From the NCBI GenBank assembly GCA_022184915.1, contig JAGTJU010000003.1, forward strand, positions 372,001-436,000: a stretch of DNA of 64,000 nt, in the 5' to 3' direction. The DNA comes from Myxococcales bacterium. Lineage in GTDB: Bacteria > Myxococcota_A > Polyangia > Fen-1088. The position numbers and the translations under genes were made by a program. Positions 26,007 to 34,905 of the stretch are shown in pieces (positions within the stretch are counted from its first letter, which is position 1; every line of letters begins with the position of its first letter). The notes beneath the pieces are model-generated. The model searched no databases. It saw only the letters and a program-made list of their open reading frames with translations, and was not told the DNA's origin.

Positions 26007-27320
26007 TCAGGGGAAGACGGTCAACCTCATGGGCGGATAAGAGGCGGGTTGCAGAGGGATCGGGCCGAGCACCTCAGCCTGATTTAGATCCCCCTTACGG
26101 TGCTTTTGGCGCAGCTTCTCTATCCGCCCCGCAGTGGTGGGCCAATCGAGGTCGGGCCTTGCCGGAACGTTCGACCAGTGAATCAAGGCGTGGAAGCACA
26201 GGAGAGCAACGGCAAGCCTCGCCTCTAATGCTCGCAGGCGCAGAAGTGCTGGCAACCAAACCAAGGCCGCTGTTGCGCCAGGCAGGAACGAATACCGAAG
26301 GTCCCAAAGGACGTAGCCGGTCCCGCGCTGAAGCAGTGGCGCGTTGTAGGCGCGTGTCAATGCAACCGCACCGAACATCAAGGACACCGACAAAGCCAGC
26401 GTCAATAGGAGGCTTTTCTCGACGGAGAGCCACTCTGTGCCCCTCAGCACCGGCGCAGCGACGAGAGCGGCCACGCAACTCGCAGACCAAAATGCAAGAG
26501 GGCCGCTCTGAAAGAGCGGCAAGGCGCCCTGTTCTCCCAGGAAAGGTGCCAAAAAGAAGCGAAGCGAAAAATTGCCGAAGATGATCTCAGGCAAACTTCC
26601 CAGCTTCGTGAAGTCGCTCGAGGCTTCCATCGACTTCGTGTGACTCATGGTATTGAGCAGAATGCTCAGGCCCAAAACCGCCCCGAGGGCGAAGTAGGTC
26701 GGTCTGCGGGTCACCAACAGCAGGACAAGAAGCAATGGCCCCATCACAAACGCGCTTCCTGTGGACAAGAACAGCCCAATCAGCGCGATTACGCGGAGCA
26801 CGTTGGGTTGCCAAGGCTTCTCCAAGAGCAAAAGGACTCCCAACCAAGTAAGGGTTGCCTGGAGGTTCGCCAAGTTAAGGAACACTTCAGCTGTCCCAGG
26901 GCCGATGGCGATCACCAAAGCGACGAAGAGGCGTGCTTTTCGTGAGGGGAGGAGCCAAGAGAATCCATCACGCACGAAGTACGCTATACAAAACGCATTT
27001 ACCGCCATAGCAGTCGCCGCGTAGGCGTACGGCAACGCGACAATGGGAAGCAACAGACCGCTTAGCCAAGCAATCAACCGCGATAGGAAGAGTTGGTACC
27101 CTGTGACGGGTGTCCACAAGCTTGTATAACCAAGGTCCCACCATCCTTGAAAGAAGCAGCTTCCATCCTCCGCCCAGAATTCTGCTCGAAACAAAGCCGT
27201 GGGATTTCGGAAGGCGATTAGTGCCGAAATCAGCGCCACACAGGCCCACAACGGGGGCGAGCACGCGACCAAGCGCTGCCGAAGCAGGGAGAGAGCATTG
27301 GTTTCGTTCTGCTGCGGCAT
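26007..27320 (-). CDS. Polytopic membrane protein, GT-C-like
   Basis: 437 residues from ATG 27320 (MPQQNETNALSLL) with about 11 hydrophobic segments. The first external loop contains FRAEFWAEDGSCFFQGW; the adjacent acidic residues are placed like the catalytic loop of GT-C glycosyltransferases. The start lies 14 bp after the stop of the upstream methyltransferase gene, so the two are likely co-transcribed. No specific family could be assigned, and a polymerase (Wzy-like) role is also possible. Confidence 0.55.
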   Translation of the reverse strand: MPQQNETNALSLLRQRLVACSPPLWACVALISALIAFRNPTALFRAEFWAEDGSCFFQGWWDLGYTSLWTPVTGYQLFLSRLIAWLSGLLLPIVALPYAYAATAMAVNAFCIAYFVRDGFSWLLPSRKARLFVALVIAIGPGTAEVFLNLANLQATLTWLGVLLLLEKPWQPNVLRVIALIGLFLSTGSAFVMGPLLLVLLLVTRRPTYFALGAVLGLSILLNTMSHTKSMEASSDFTKLGSLPEIIFGNFSLRFFLAPFLGEQGALPLFQSGPLAFWSASCVAALVAAPVLRGTEWLSVEKSLLLTLALSVSLMFGAVALTRAYNAPLLQRGTGYVLWDLRYSFLPGATAALVWLPALLRLRALEARLAVALLCFHALIHWSNVPARPDLDWPTTAGRIEKLRQKHRKGDLNQAEVLGPIPLQPASYPPMRLTVFP

Positions 27321-27333
27321 ATTCGTATTTCGG

Positions 27334-27969
27334 TTACTTTTCGCCCTCCACAACCAGGGCTAGCCGTAAGGACACCGGCTTGACTTCAACGCTCTGGAAT
27401 CCGGCCCGCTGCATACAATCCCTTAGTCGCCTGTGCGAAAAGCGCGTAGGGTGAATGCCTTTGCGCGTAAACCCCGAGAAGCGCGCAACGGCTTCCAGGA
27501 AAGTAGATTCGACGATTGGCAGCCACGGCTCGCCATAGTTTGGTGTACTCAACCAAATGGCTCCCCCTGGCCTCAGTATCGAAAAGAGTTGCTCAAGGTA
27601 GGCGTCGGGCTCGAGGATGTGCTCGATCACCTCCTTCGCGTAGATGGCATCGAAGGTTCCGAGGGCTCGAAGGTCATCGGAAGGCGTGACGGCCTTCGTC
27701 ACCGCGATCCGGGGATCTTGCCTCGAAGCAAGGGCTTCGGTCGCTCGTGAATCGATGTCAATCGCAGTGACACGGATGTTCTCAGGCAGGTACTCCAGCT
27801 CCTGCATCAATCCACAGCCGATGACGAGGACCTCGAGAGTACCTTGACATCGCTCGCGGCGTCTCCGAATGAACGACTCCAGGCTCCTCTCGAGCGGCTC
27901 GTGATACAGGCTCCACGGGAAGCTCCTCACACGGCCGTGATTGCTGAAGTAGTCTCTACTCCGCGACAT
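27334..27969 (-). CDS. SAM-dependent methyltransferase
   Basis: 211 residues from ATG 27969 (MSRSRDYFSNHGRVRSF). The core reads VLVIGCGLMQELEYLP, VTAIDIDSRATEAL, FDAIYAKEVIEHILEPDAYLEQL, and ILRPGGAIWLSTPNYG. Motif I is slightly unusual (IGCGLMQE rather than GCGxG). The start lies 14 bp inside the 3' end of the upstream methyltransferase gene. It is probably a glycan or sugar-lipid methyltransferase. Confidence 0.8.
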   Translation of the reverse strand: MSRSRDYFSNHGRVRSFPWSLYHEPLERSLESFIRRRRERCQGTLEVLVIGCGLMQELEYLPENIRVTAIDIDSRATEALASRQDPRIAVTKAVTPSDDLRALGTFDAIYAKEVIEHILEPDAYLEQLFSILRPGGAIWLSTPNYGEPWLPIVESTFLEAVARFSGFTRKGIHPTRFSHRRLRDCMQRAGFQSVEVKPVSLRLALVVEGEK

Positions 27970-28837
27970 CGTCTTTCTCACAAACGAGGACAAACTCGTA
28001 AACGTCGGGATCGTCCGCAGGCACGAGCGGGGAGGCCAAGCCCCATGCCAAAAGCTTTTGCAGCGGCGCGAAAAGCGCCTCGGGGACATCTCGAAGGAGC
28101 CGGTTCGGATAGACTCCGGTGGCAACCTTCGCCAGGAAACCCAGGAACGCTTGAGGCAGGAACAATCTAAAGAGGAACTCGGATCGCGAGTTCCCGAGAC
28201 CGTACAGGGTCTTTAGTTTCCACCCATTCCGCTGAAGAGTTCCAGCCCAAACCTCCGGCGAGTAAAGATGCCAGTGTTGGAAAAATCCATTCGCCATCCC
28301 CGATGCCATCATGGCGAGTCGAGGCGATAAGCCCATCAGCGCTTTCTGGATTCGTCCGTGAAACGCCCATTCGGGGGCCGGAACGAAGAGCACGAGTCGA
28401 GCCCCATTGGCGGCACTCTCGTAAAGATTGTGCAGAGCGGCGTCGATGTTCCGCACGTGTTCGAGCGAGCAGTTGCCAATGAGGTCCTGAAACTTGACTC
28501 CGGGAAACGGAACCTGCTTCGAGATGTCACAGACCTCAGCGTGTATGTGCTGCTTGGCCTGCTCAACCTCACTTTCCGCAATGTCAACGCCGTAGACTTC
28601 TGGGCGGTGCCTGCCCGGCAACGTCCACCAAAAACCGTCGCCGCAGCCCACGTCGAGCACCGGAGACCTCAGCTTTGGCTGCTCGGCGTCCAACATCTCC
28701 ATCGCGAGGAGGCGGTTCAGCTCCCGGATCGCGAGGGCGAAAGGAGCATGACGCACGTAGGCGGCGGTCCGTCCCAAGAACGCCGCCGAGCTTTCGGCGG
28801 AAAGGGCGGGCATCTGCGCTGGCGGGTACTTGGACAA
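27956..28837 (-). CDS. SAM-dependent methyltransferase
   Basis: About 293 residues. Core motifs are VLDVGCGDGFWWTLPG, VYGVDIAESEVEQA, and IGNCSLEHVRNIDAALHNLY. After the methyltransferase fold comes a roughly 130-residue extension (LYSPEVWAGTLQRNGW onward) with hydrophobic stretches that may touch the membrane. The start is uncertain: TTG 28837 is preferred because AAGGA lies 9 nt upstream; TTG 28867 and ATG 28813 are alternatives. It heads the small minus-strand operon ending at 26007. Confidence 0.78.
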   Translation of the reverse strand: MSKYPPAQMPALSAESSAAFLGRTAAYVRHAPFALAIRELNRLLAMEMLDAEQPKLRSPVLDVGCGDGFWWTLPGRHRPEVYGVDIAESEVEQAKQHIHAEVCDISKQVPFPGVKFQDLIGNCSLEHVRNIDAALHNLYESAANGARLVLFVPAPEWAFHGRIQKALMGLSPRLAMMASGMANGFFQHWHLYSPEVWAGTLQRNGWKLKTLYGLGNSRSEFLFRLFLPQAFLGFLAKVATGVYPNRLLRDVPEALFAPLQKLLAWGLASPLVPADDPDVYEFVLVCEKDDVAE

Positions 28838-28945
28838 GCTAACGATTCCTTCTCGAGGGCCGAGCAATCACGTTGCCGGCAGGGGTTTAGTGCCCTAAAG
28901 GCTCCGCATGTGTCAAGGGCTGGGTTTGAGGTCGAGGCTGGGCGT

Positions 28946-30634
28946 TCAGGCGCATGGCTTCACGGGGAGCAGCTTGAAGCCCCCGTGTTCCAGAAGCGGA
29001 GCGCCCCCACAATGGAACATGACGGGGTCCTTGGGCCCCGGGAGCTCAACGAGGTACCGAACGCCGTACCGCTTGAAGACATCGTCGAGCTCTGGAAACG
29101 CACCGCGTCTAGCCAGTGCGTTGATCTCGTCCCTAAGTCGTTGTCGCGCGGGTTGCACGTAATGATTGGCGTGATCCGGAGCCCCGAAGTGGAGAACACG
29201 AATTCCCGCCAGCGCCGTAAGTCGGCCAGGGTATTGAACGAATACGGTGTCACGTCCCGTGAGTCTTCGCACCTTTCGAGCCCAGGCCATGAGATGCGCG
29301 TCCTCCGGTTGGCTGTAGAAGCCAATCTCGGTTGGCATTCGCAGGGGAACTAGGACACACAAAGCGGCGCCGAGCAGCCAGCCTGTTGCTCGCATGACCC
29401 TTACCAAGGCTGGCTTGGTTTTTGGAACCAGACGAGTCTCCCACAGGGTCACCGCGAGACTCGCGACCGCCCAGGCCGAGAAGAGCTTCAAACATAGCAG
29501 AATCGCACGGCTCACCCCCAGGAACCCATGCGGAGGGGCCGGTATGAGTCTCCTGATGAGGCTGGCAACCCAGGGGTGGGCGGGATCGTGCATCGCAAAC
29601 CCAAGGTGGGCGAAGAACATGCACACGAGATACGCCCAGAACAGGGGAAGCATAGCGACGGCGTTGAACTTCCAGGGTAACCGGGGGAGCGCCACGCAGA
29701 GAAGAACAGCAAGGGCGCCGGCCGCGAGCAGCGCCAAGTCGCTCCCTTGGGCGAACAAAGGCAGATCGAGGGCGGCACGAGCGTTGAGCCCGCCGCCGAA
29801 CATTGGATCGAGCCAGACCCGCGCGGACGTGGCGCTCTTGATTTTCCCGTACCTAAGCAATTGCGGGAGAAGGAGCGGCGACATGGCAACCAGGCACCCG
29901 AGAAAAGCGACCACCGGTTTGAACACCAGATGGGGTACCGGACGCCTGCGCGCAAGCAGCGTGTCGAGGATCGGCAACGTCGTCCAGGTGAGCAGAACCA
30001 CCAGTGATACGAAGAACGAGGCGCCGTTCCAAAGGCCGAGAACCCCCACGAGGGCTCCCAAGCAGAAAGGAACGCCAAACTTGCTGCGTGCTCTCGCATC
30101 CGTCGTTGAACGCACCCCACTCAAACCGATTGCCACGAGAGTGGCAAGCAGTCCAGCACGGGCCGTGTCGTTGGGATACAGGCCGTTTCCGGGGACGATC
30201 CATCCAAGTAGGACGCCCAATGGCACCGCAAACATGAGGCCGCGCAAGCTAGTGGTCAGGTACTGCGTGGCAAGGACAGCCAGGAGAAAGGCGCCAACGG
30301 CCAAGATTTCGAGCCGGAAGAAGGCGCCCGCACCCCGAGCGCCCGTAAGGTTGGAGATCCCTGCGGCCATCCAAGGGTTGAGCGGCGGGTACCAATGGGG
30401 CTCTCCCTCGAAATGAGGGTCGGCCAATAGATGCCCACGCCGGCTTTGGTGGAACTTGGGTAGATCCCGGAGCCATATGTCTCCACCACCCACGAAGAGA
30501 ACTTGGCCCTGGGCTGCTGTCGCGGCCTCCAGAGCCCCGAGGCGGAGCCAGTTGGAGACCACGAGGATGGCAACCGAGAGAAGAAGAACTCCCGCCGCGA
30601 GCAACTTGGATGCGGGCAGGACTCGAATCGTCAT
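28946..30634 (-). CDS. Polytopic membrane protein, GT-C-like
   Basis: 562 residues from ATG 30634 (MTIRVLPASKLL), with about 11-12 membrane helices. The long first external loop (GGGDIWLRDLPKF, then HWYPPLNPWMAAG) has acidic residues and a Trp/Tyr/Pro motif resembling oligosaccharyltransferase-like GT-C proteins. The soluble C-terminal part has MAWARKVRRLTGRDTVF. A TTG at 30679 overlapping the upstream stop (TTGA) is an alternative start. It follows the Cys-rich lipoprotein gene closely, but a functional link is not evident. Confidence 0.55.
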   Translation of the reverse strand: MTIRVLPASKLLAAGVLLLSVAILVVSNWLRLGALEAATAAQGQVLFVGGGDIWLRDLPKFHQSRRGHLLADPHFEGEPHWYPPLNPWMAAGISNLTGARGAGAFFRLEILAVGAFLLAVLATQYLTTSLRGLMFAVPLGVLLGWIVPGNGLYPNDTARAGLLATLVAIGLSGVRSTTDARARSKFGVPFCLGALVGVLGLWNGASFFVSLVVLLTWTTLPILDTLLARRRPVPHLVFKPVVAFLGCLVAMSPLLLPQLLRYGKIKSATSARVWLDPMFGGGLNARAALDLPLFAQGSDLALLAAGALAVLLCVALPRLPWKFNAVAMLPLFWAYLVCMFFAHLGFAMHDPAHPWVASLIRRLIPAPPHGFLGVSRAILLCLKLFSAWAVASLAVTLWETRLVPKTKPALVRVMRATGWLLGAALCVLVPLRMPTEIGFYSQPEDAHLMAWARKVRRLTGRDTVFVQYPGRLTALAGIRVLHFGAPDHANHYVQPARQRLRDEINALARRGAFPELDDVFKRYGVRYLVELPGPKDPVMFHCGGAPLLEHGGFKLLPVKPCA

Positions 30635-30675
30635 CGAAGAGTGCCGACGAAGTGGCAGGAGAGCCCCCGGCGCGT

Positions 30676-33600
30676 TCAAGGGGAGTAAGGCCCCCCCGGA
30701 GCGGTGAAATCGATTTGATTTGTCTTGGTGTACGGCACCTTCTCTTTCAAGAGATTCTTCTTCACCCAGACTTTCGTATTTCCATCTGCATCCGTGTTCT
30801 CCAGGAAATAGAAGGTATCGCCGCGAACCATGTAGAAGTGTCGCGTGTGTCGATTGAAGTATCCCGCATCGGTTGGCCTCACGTCGCCATTCTCGAAGGG
30901 CGCATTTGTGCTCGCCCAGTAGGTTTGGGTGGTCGACGGGTAGTTCTCACCTTTGAACCAGGGTGCTGTCGCATCGTTTGGAATGATGTACGTCGTGGTT
31001 CCACGCCACAGAACGAGCGCTTCTCCGCCGTTGGCGTCGTTGACGATGTAGCAGGTGTCGAGGGGTGTTTTGACTTTCTCGAAAGGAGCATTCACCGCTG
31101 TCCAAATGTCCTTGCCTGCTTCCACTCCAGCTACATTGGGGAACTTGAAGGCGGTTTGGATGTCGACATAGTACCAGTCGCCGGCTTGTGAGTTTTCCAC
31201 TACATAGGCGAGTTTCGTGGCGTCACCTAGGTAGTACTGAATGGGTCTTCCCGTTTGTTTCGGGATGGCGTAGTAAGCGCAATCGACTGGGAGGTAGTGG
31301 TTCGCCGTGCGCGGCGGGTAGGCGGTGCTCGTCCACTTCTCGGTGGCGAAGTTGTAGGAGTATATGGTGTCCTCCATCAGGACGACGAGAGGCCCACCGT
31401 CAGCGACGCCTTGTTGAAACATGCCCTTTATGCGCTTTAACTCGCACTTGTTGTTCGCACCGCATTTGTAGAAGGGCGCGGAACAATCGGCTGCGGTCGA
31501 ACATGTCGTTTTGCACCCCTGAGTGGCGCATTTGTACGCACCGCAGTCGACGCCGGCCTGCGGCGCGCGGCAAGTACCAGTTCCGTCGCAACTTGTAGGG
31601 GCAACGTAGCTATTTCCAGAACATATGGCGGCCTGACATGGCGTTCCGTTTGCTGTGTACTGACAAGAACCAGCGCCACCGCACTTCCCTGTCAGTCCAC
31701 AACCCGACTGTGCAGGGCAGCCTCCGGATGCTTTCGGGACTTGTCCTGACAGGATTGGACGACACAGACCGTCATCTTGACCGGTAGCGCTCTTGGCGCA
31801 CGCCTCGCAGGCGCCAGAACATGCGCTCTCGCAGCAGAAGCCGGAGACGCAGGTGAGACCCGTTTGGCACTGAGAAGAGGAAGTGCACTGCTGCCCCCTC
31901 GACAGCTTCCCGCCGCAAGTCGCGTTCAGGCACTCCACGCCAGGCGCACAATTCGCGTTGGTCGTGCACTGATTCGTGCACTCGTTGCTCGCACCGCAAA
32001 GTCCTGGGGCACAGGCCTTCTCCTCAGCGGGCCTACAGGCCCCGGCTCCGTCGCAGGTTCGCGCGCGGACTTCCTTTGACTTATCGGAACTGCAAGCGGC
32101 CGCGGCACATACAACACCCACCGAGTGTTTAGCGCACTGGCCTGCTCCATCACAGACACCAGTTGTTCCACAGGTGCTGGGTGCCATGGTGGAGCAACGG
32201 GTATCCTTTTCTCCAGTTGCCATTGGCTGACATTCCCCAGTCGTCTTTCCTGTTCGAGAAGCCAAGCATGACGAACACGCTGACGAACATTTGTTGTTGC
32301 AACAAACGCCATCGCTCGAACAAACCAAGCCGGACGTACACTCGCTATCCTTCGTACAATCTCTTCCCTTTGGCTTCCTCGGATAACAGACGCCACCGTC
32401 GCAGTAAGCTGACGAGATGCAATCGCCATCCCCTTTGCAAGGACTGATGCATTTGTCCGACCCGCACTTGAAGTTGCCGCAAGCCGACTCTTGCACTTCA
32501 AGGCAGGTCCCAGAACCGTTGCAGACAAGAGCCGGACGAGCCTTTCCGTTCGTACACTGGGCTGCGGCGCACTGGGTGCCAGCCGGTTGAACGGCGCATT
32601 TGCGAGCGCCGTCGCACACGCCCGTCCTTCCGCACTTGTTTTGGGTTTCGGAGGCGCACTCGTTGTCCGGATCCTCGCCCTCTTTCACCGCGGCACACGT
32701 ACCGTCAGGCATACCCGTCTTTGCCGCGACACAAGCCTCGCAGAGTCCGTTGCAGTCGCTACCGCAACAAACCTTGTCGACACATTTTCCGGTGGAGCAT
32801 TCGTTACCGGTGGTGCAGGCGTCGCCGTTGGCGCGCTTGCCGCCGCAAAGCTTGTTCACACACTGGACCCCCGAGGCACAGTCGGCATCCGACTGGCACT
32901 CCCGGTTGCAGGCGCCGTTTGTACACGCGTATTCGTTGCATTTTTGGATGGGGGACTCGGAGCACTTACCCTGCCCGTCGCAGAACGCCGCAGGCCGGGC
33001 GCCCTCAGCCGTGCAAGCTGCGGCCGCACACTGCGTTTGTGGGTCCCATTTCCGACAAGACCCAGCACCATCGCAGAAGCCGTTACTGCCGCATTCCGAC
33101 TTGTCAGAAGCCGCGCACTCGCTGTCCGGATCCTCACCATCGGCAACGTTGGCGCAATCACCGTCGGGCTTCTCAGTGCGGCTTTTGCTGCAAGCGCGGC
33201 ACGTACCCGCACAGCTCGATTCGCAGCAAACTCCGTCGATGCAGAACTCCGTCGCACAGTGTTCGTTTTTCGAGCACGCCATCCCCTGCCCGAGCTTCAC
33301 ACCGGCTTCCACGACCACTTCACGAACGTCGGGCGAGGCGTCCTTGCCAGACATGTCTCCCCCGTCAGAGGGCTCAACAACCCCGGCGTCTTTCTTGTCA
33401 TTGGAATCTGGTTCGCCACGACTCGCCGTGACCGACCAGTACAGGCAAGTTTCGGGCAGGTCTCGAGTGCCGTCGAAGAGGACTTCTCCCTCAGCACCCG
33501 TGACCTGTGCTCGGAAAGAGGTTCCAACCTCATACTCGTCCAACGTCACCTGAATCGTTCGGGGACGATCGCAGGAGAGGGATTGGTCGTAGGTGCGTTC

Positions 33601-33792
33601 CTTGCCGTCGGACGACCTCGTCAAGATAACCTTGACGTCTTCGTCGGAACTCACGTTCTGCCCGCAAGCCAGAGAGAGGAGAATCGAGCCCTCGTTGCAG
33701 GCCTCCGGCCCAGGCGCAAGGGTTTTCGTGGACGAACAGGCGCCTACCAAGGCCAAAGTGGTGGCAGCTAGAGCGAATCTCTTGGTTGGCAT
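30676..33792 (-). CDS. Cys-rich multi-repeat lipoprotein with C-terminal hemopexin-like propeller
   Basis: 1038 residues. The signal peptide ends in lipobox LVGAC (Cys19), predicting a lipidated envelope protein. Residues about 30-130 form a beta-rich domain (ILLSLACGQNV, CDRPRTIQVTLDEY, ETCLYWSVTA). After a Ser/Asp-rich linker come four Cys-rich units of about 145 residues, each opening GxxCxxxxxC..CxxxxCC....C...C..C, resembling EB/Dickkopf-type modules. From about 788 to the end, four repeats fit a hemopexin-like four-bladed propeller (VDCAYYA, LDTCYIV, TDAGYFN starts followed by YLGD/WRGT/VRGD strands). It is a paralogue of the protein at 34906-37482, which lacks the propeller. The start overlaps the stop of a truncated PEGA gene by one base (TGATG). 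Function is unknown. Confidence 0.8.
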   Translation of the reverse strand: MPTKRFALAATTLALVGACSSTKTLAPGPEACNEGSILLSLACGQNVSSDEDVKVILTRSSDGKERTYDQSLSCDRPRTIQVTLDEYEVGTSFRAQVTGAEGEVLFDGTRDLPETCLYWSVTASRGEPDSNDKKDAGVVEPSDGGDMSGKDASPDVREVVVEAGVKLGQGMACSKNEHCATEFCIDGVCCESSCAGTCRACSKSRTEKPDGDCANVADGEDPDSECAASDKSECGSNGFCDGAGSCRKWDPQTQCAAAACTAEGARPAAFCDGQGKCSESPIQKCNEYACTNGACNRECQSDADCASGVQCVNKLCGGKRANGDACTTGNECSTGKCVDKVCCGSDCNGLCEACVAAKTGMPDGTCAAVKEGEDPDNECASETQNKCGRTGVCDGARKCAVQPAGTQCAAAQCTNGKARPALVCNGSGTCLEVQESACGNFKCGSDKCISPCKGDGDCISSAYCDGGVCYPRKPKGRDCTKDSECTSGLVCSSDGVCCNNKCSSACSSCLASRTGKTTGECQPMATGEKDTRCSTMAPSTCGTTGVCDGAGQCAKHSVGVVCAAAACSSDKSKEVRARTCDGAGACRPAEEKACAPGLCGASNECTNQCTTNANCAPGVECLNATCGGKLSRGQQCTSSSQCQTGLTCVSGFCCESACSGACEACAKSATGQDDGLCRPILSGQVPKASGGCPAQSGCGLTGKCGGAGSCQYTANGTPCQAAICSGNSYVAPTSCDGTGTCRAPQAGVDCGAYKCATQGCKTTCSTAADCSAPFYKCGANNKCELKRIKGMFQQGVADGGPLVVLMEDTIYSYNFATEKWTSTAYPPRTANHYLPVDCAYYAIPKQTGRPIQYYLGDATKLAYVVENSQAGDWYYVDIQTAFKFPNVAGVEAGKDIWTAVNAPFEKVKTPLDTCYIVNDANGGEALVLWRGTTTYIIPNDATAPWFKGENYPSTTQTYWASTNAPFENGDVRPTDAGYFNRHTRHFYMVRGDTFYFLENTDADGNTKVWVKKNLLKEKVPYTKTNQIDFTAPGGPYSP

Positions 33793-33848
33793 CAGAAGTT
33801 CTCCATCTGGTCAGGAACGACAGGACCGATTTCCGTTTCACCCCCGCT
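33792..33848 (-). pseudogene. 3' remnant of a second TPR/PEGA gene
   Basis: The 17 codons before the TGA at 33794-33792 read GGETEIGPVVPDQMENF. The intact TPR/PEGA protein at 37482-38303 ends GGETKTGPIPVDRMETF. The stop overlaps the following lipoprotein start as TGATG in both places, and the DNA of the last about 50 bp is clearly similar. Similarity stops abruptly upstream of 33848, where IS-like sequence begins. This is what remains of the first gene of a duplicated gene pair. Confidence 0.75.
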
Positions 33849-34290
33849 TTGTACTGGCTCAGCTTGAACGTGACGGCGGTTTGGGCTGGTTGCGGAGACC
33901 GACCAGCCCGCGAGAGCCAGTATCCGCGAGTCCTCGGCACCGTCAAGGGTTCGCCCGCAGACGGGCAGCTCCGCGCCCTTGACGACGCCTGCGGGCTCCG
34001 GCGGAGGGGCCAATAGGCGGCCTTGACGGCAGAATGGTCGCGGCACTGCCTTGAGCGTAGCCCTGCCCGCACGCCGCAAACGTCGCTGCCCACAAGCAGC
34101 TTCGAGCTTTCGATCTCGCTCGGCCCATATCTCACTCTGGCGGCCAGCGAGCAAGTCCTTGGGGGTGACATACCCGTGTGCACTGTGCAGGCGAACAAGC
34201 ACGGTTGGGTGTGGGTCGGCGGGGATTCCAAGACGTCCGATGCGGGACCTTATCCCTCTAAGTCGGGAAGGCACAACATTGACCACTGAG
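33849..34290 (-). mobile_element. Decayed insertion sequence, IS3-type, approximate limits
   Basis: About 440 bp between the PEGA gene remnant and unrecognised sequence. It contains a C-terminal transposase fragment (listed separately) followed by non-coding sequence with no plausible host gene. The left limit is taken from where PEGA homology ends. The right limit is a guess, as I found no convincing terminal inverted repeat or target duplication. The stretch 34291-34372 beyond it holds nothing I recognise. Confidence 0.45.
34059..34196 (-). pseudogene. C-terminal fragment of an IS3-family transposase (OrfB/rve)
   Basis: Minus-strand reading gives VRLHSAHGYVTPKDLLAG, then RQSEIWAERDRKLEAA. 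This is the characteristic end of IS3-family OrfB transposases (RLHSALGYVTP.D.LAGR...I..ERDRKLEAA). The DDE catalytic core that should precede it is absent; upstream there are only about 30 unrelated codons. It is inactive and useful only as a mark of past insertion. Confidence 0.75.
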
Positions 34291-34372
34291 CATCCGGCGC
34301 ACCATTCGTTACGCCGCGGGCGGCTTGGTTAGAGGCACCAAGCGGAATCAAGGATCAAACCGCATTGCGGGG

Positions 34373-34846
34373 TCAGTTATTGGATTGCGAGATCGTGGCG
34401 CACAAGACGTATGAATAGCCCGAAACGCTATCGGTTCCAACGTGTTGCCATTCGCACTTCCAGCCCGTCGGAGGTGTCAAGTTATTGAACGTAAAGGGGG
34501 CATCTTGGGGATAGCTGGCGATGATAGTCATGTTCCCTATCGCCGTTTCGTCCAGGAAGTTACACCCTCCCCCGACCACAACCTGCCCAGTCGGACACGC
34601 GGCGAAGGCACTGAATTTGCCGGGACCGCTGGACAAAGAACCGACGGCACGATGCATCGTGACGCTCAACGGATGAACGTGTGTCTTGATGACATCGAAG
34701 TTACCCCGCAACCCCGAAGATGAGACAACCCCTTTGTCCTCAGGACTGTGAGGGAGCTTCATTTCTGCAGTCACGTACGATGACGCAGCAATCGTTCCGA
34801 GCAAAATACCTAGGTTCACAAACTTCTTTCTCGAGTTCTCTTTCAT
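34373..34846 (-). CDS. Hypothetical secreted protein
   Basis: 157 residues with a basic start and hydrophobic core (MKENSRKKFVNLGILLGTIA), and a likely signal-peptidase site after SSYVTA (about residue 27). The mature part has two Cys in ACPTGQVVVGGGCNFLDE and two more in CEWQHV and YVLCATI, probably two disulfides in a beta-rich fold. The CPxGxxxxGGGC motif recurs in secreted bacterial proteins of unknown role. It lies between the two Cys-rich lipoprotein genes on the same strand. Base composition is less GC-rich than the flanks. No function is assigned. Confidence 0.65.
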   Translation of the reverse strand: MKENSRKKFVNLGILLGTIAASSYVTAEMKLPHSPEDKGVVSSSGLRGNFDVIKTHVHPLSVTMHRAVGSLSSGPGKFSAFAACPTGQVVVGGGCNFLDETAIGNMTIIASYPQDAPFTFNNLTPPTGWKCEWQHVGTDSVSGYSYVLCATISQSNN

Positions 34847-34905
34847 CGCTTTTCCCTCTGCGTCTATGATCGATCTACTGGCGAGCCAGGACCTCGGGCC
34901 TTCGC

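Noticed and set aside
32491-33771. Long plus-strand frame opposite the Cys-rich lipoprotein gene
   Set aside because: It mirrors the repetitive Cys-rich coding on the other strand; composition and lack of a ribosome-binding site argue against a gene.
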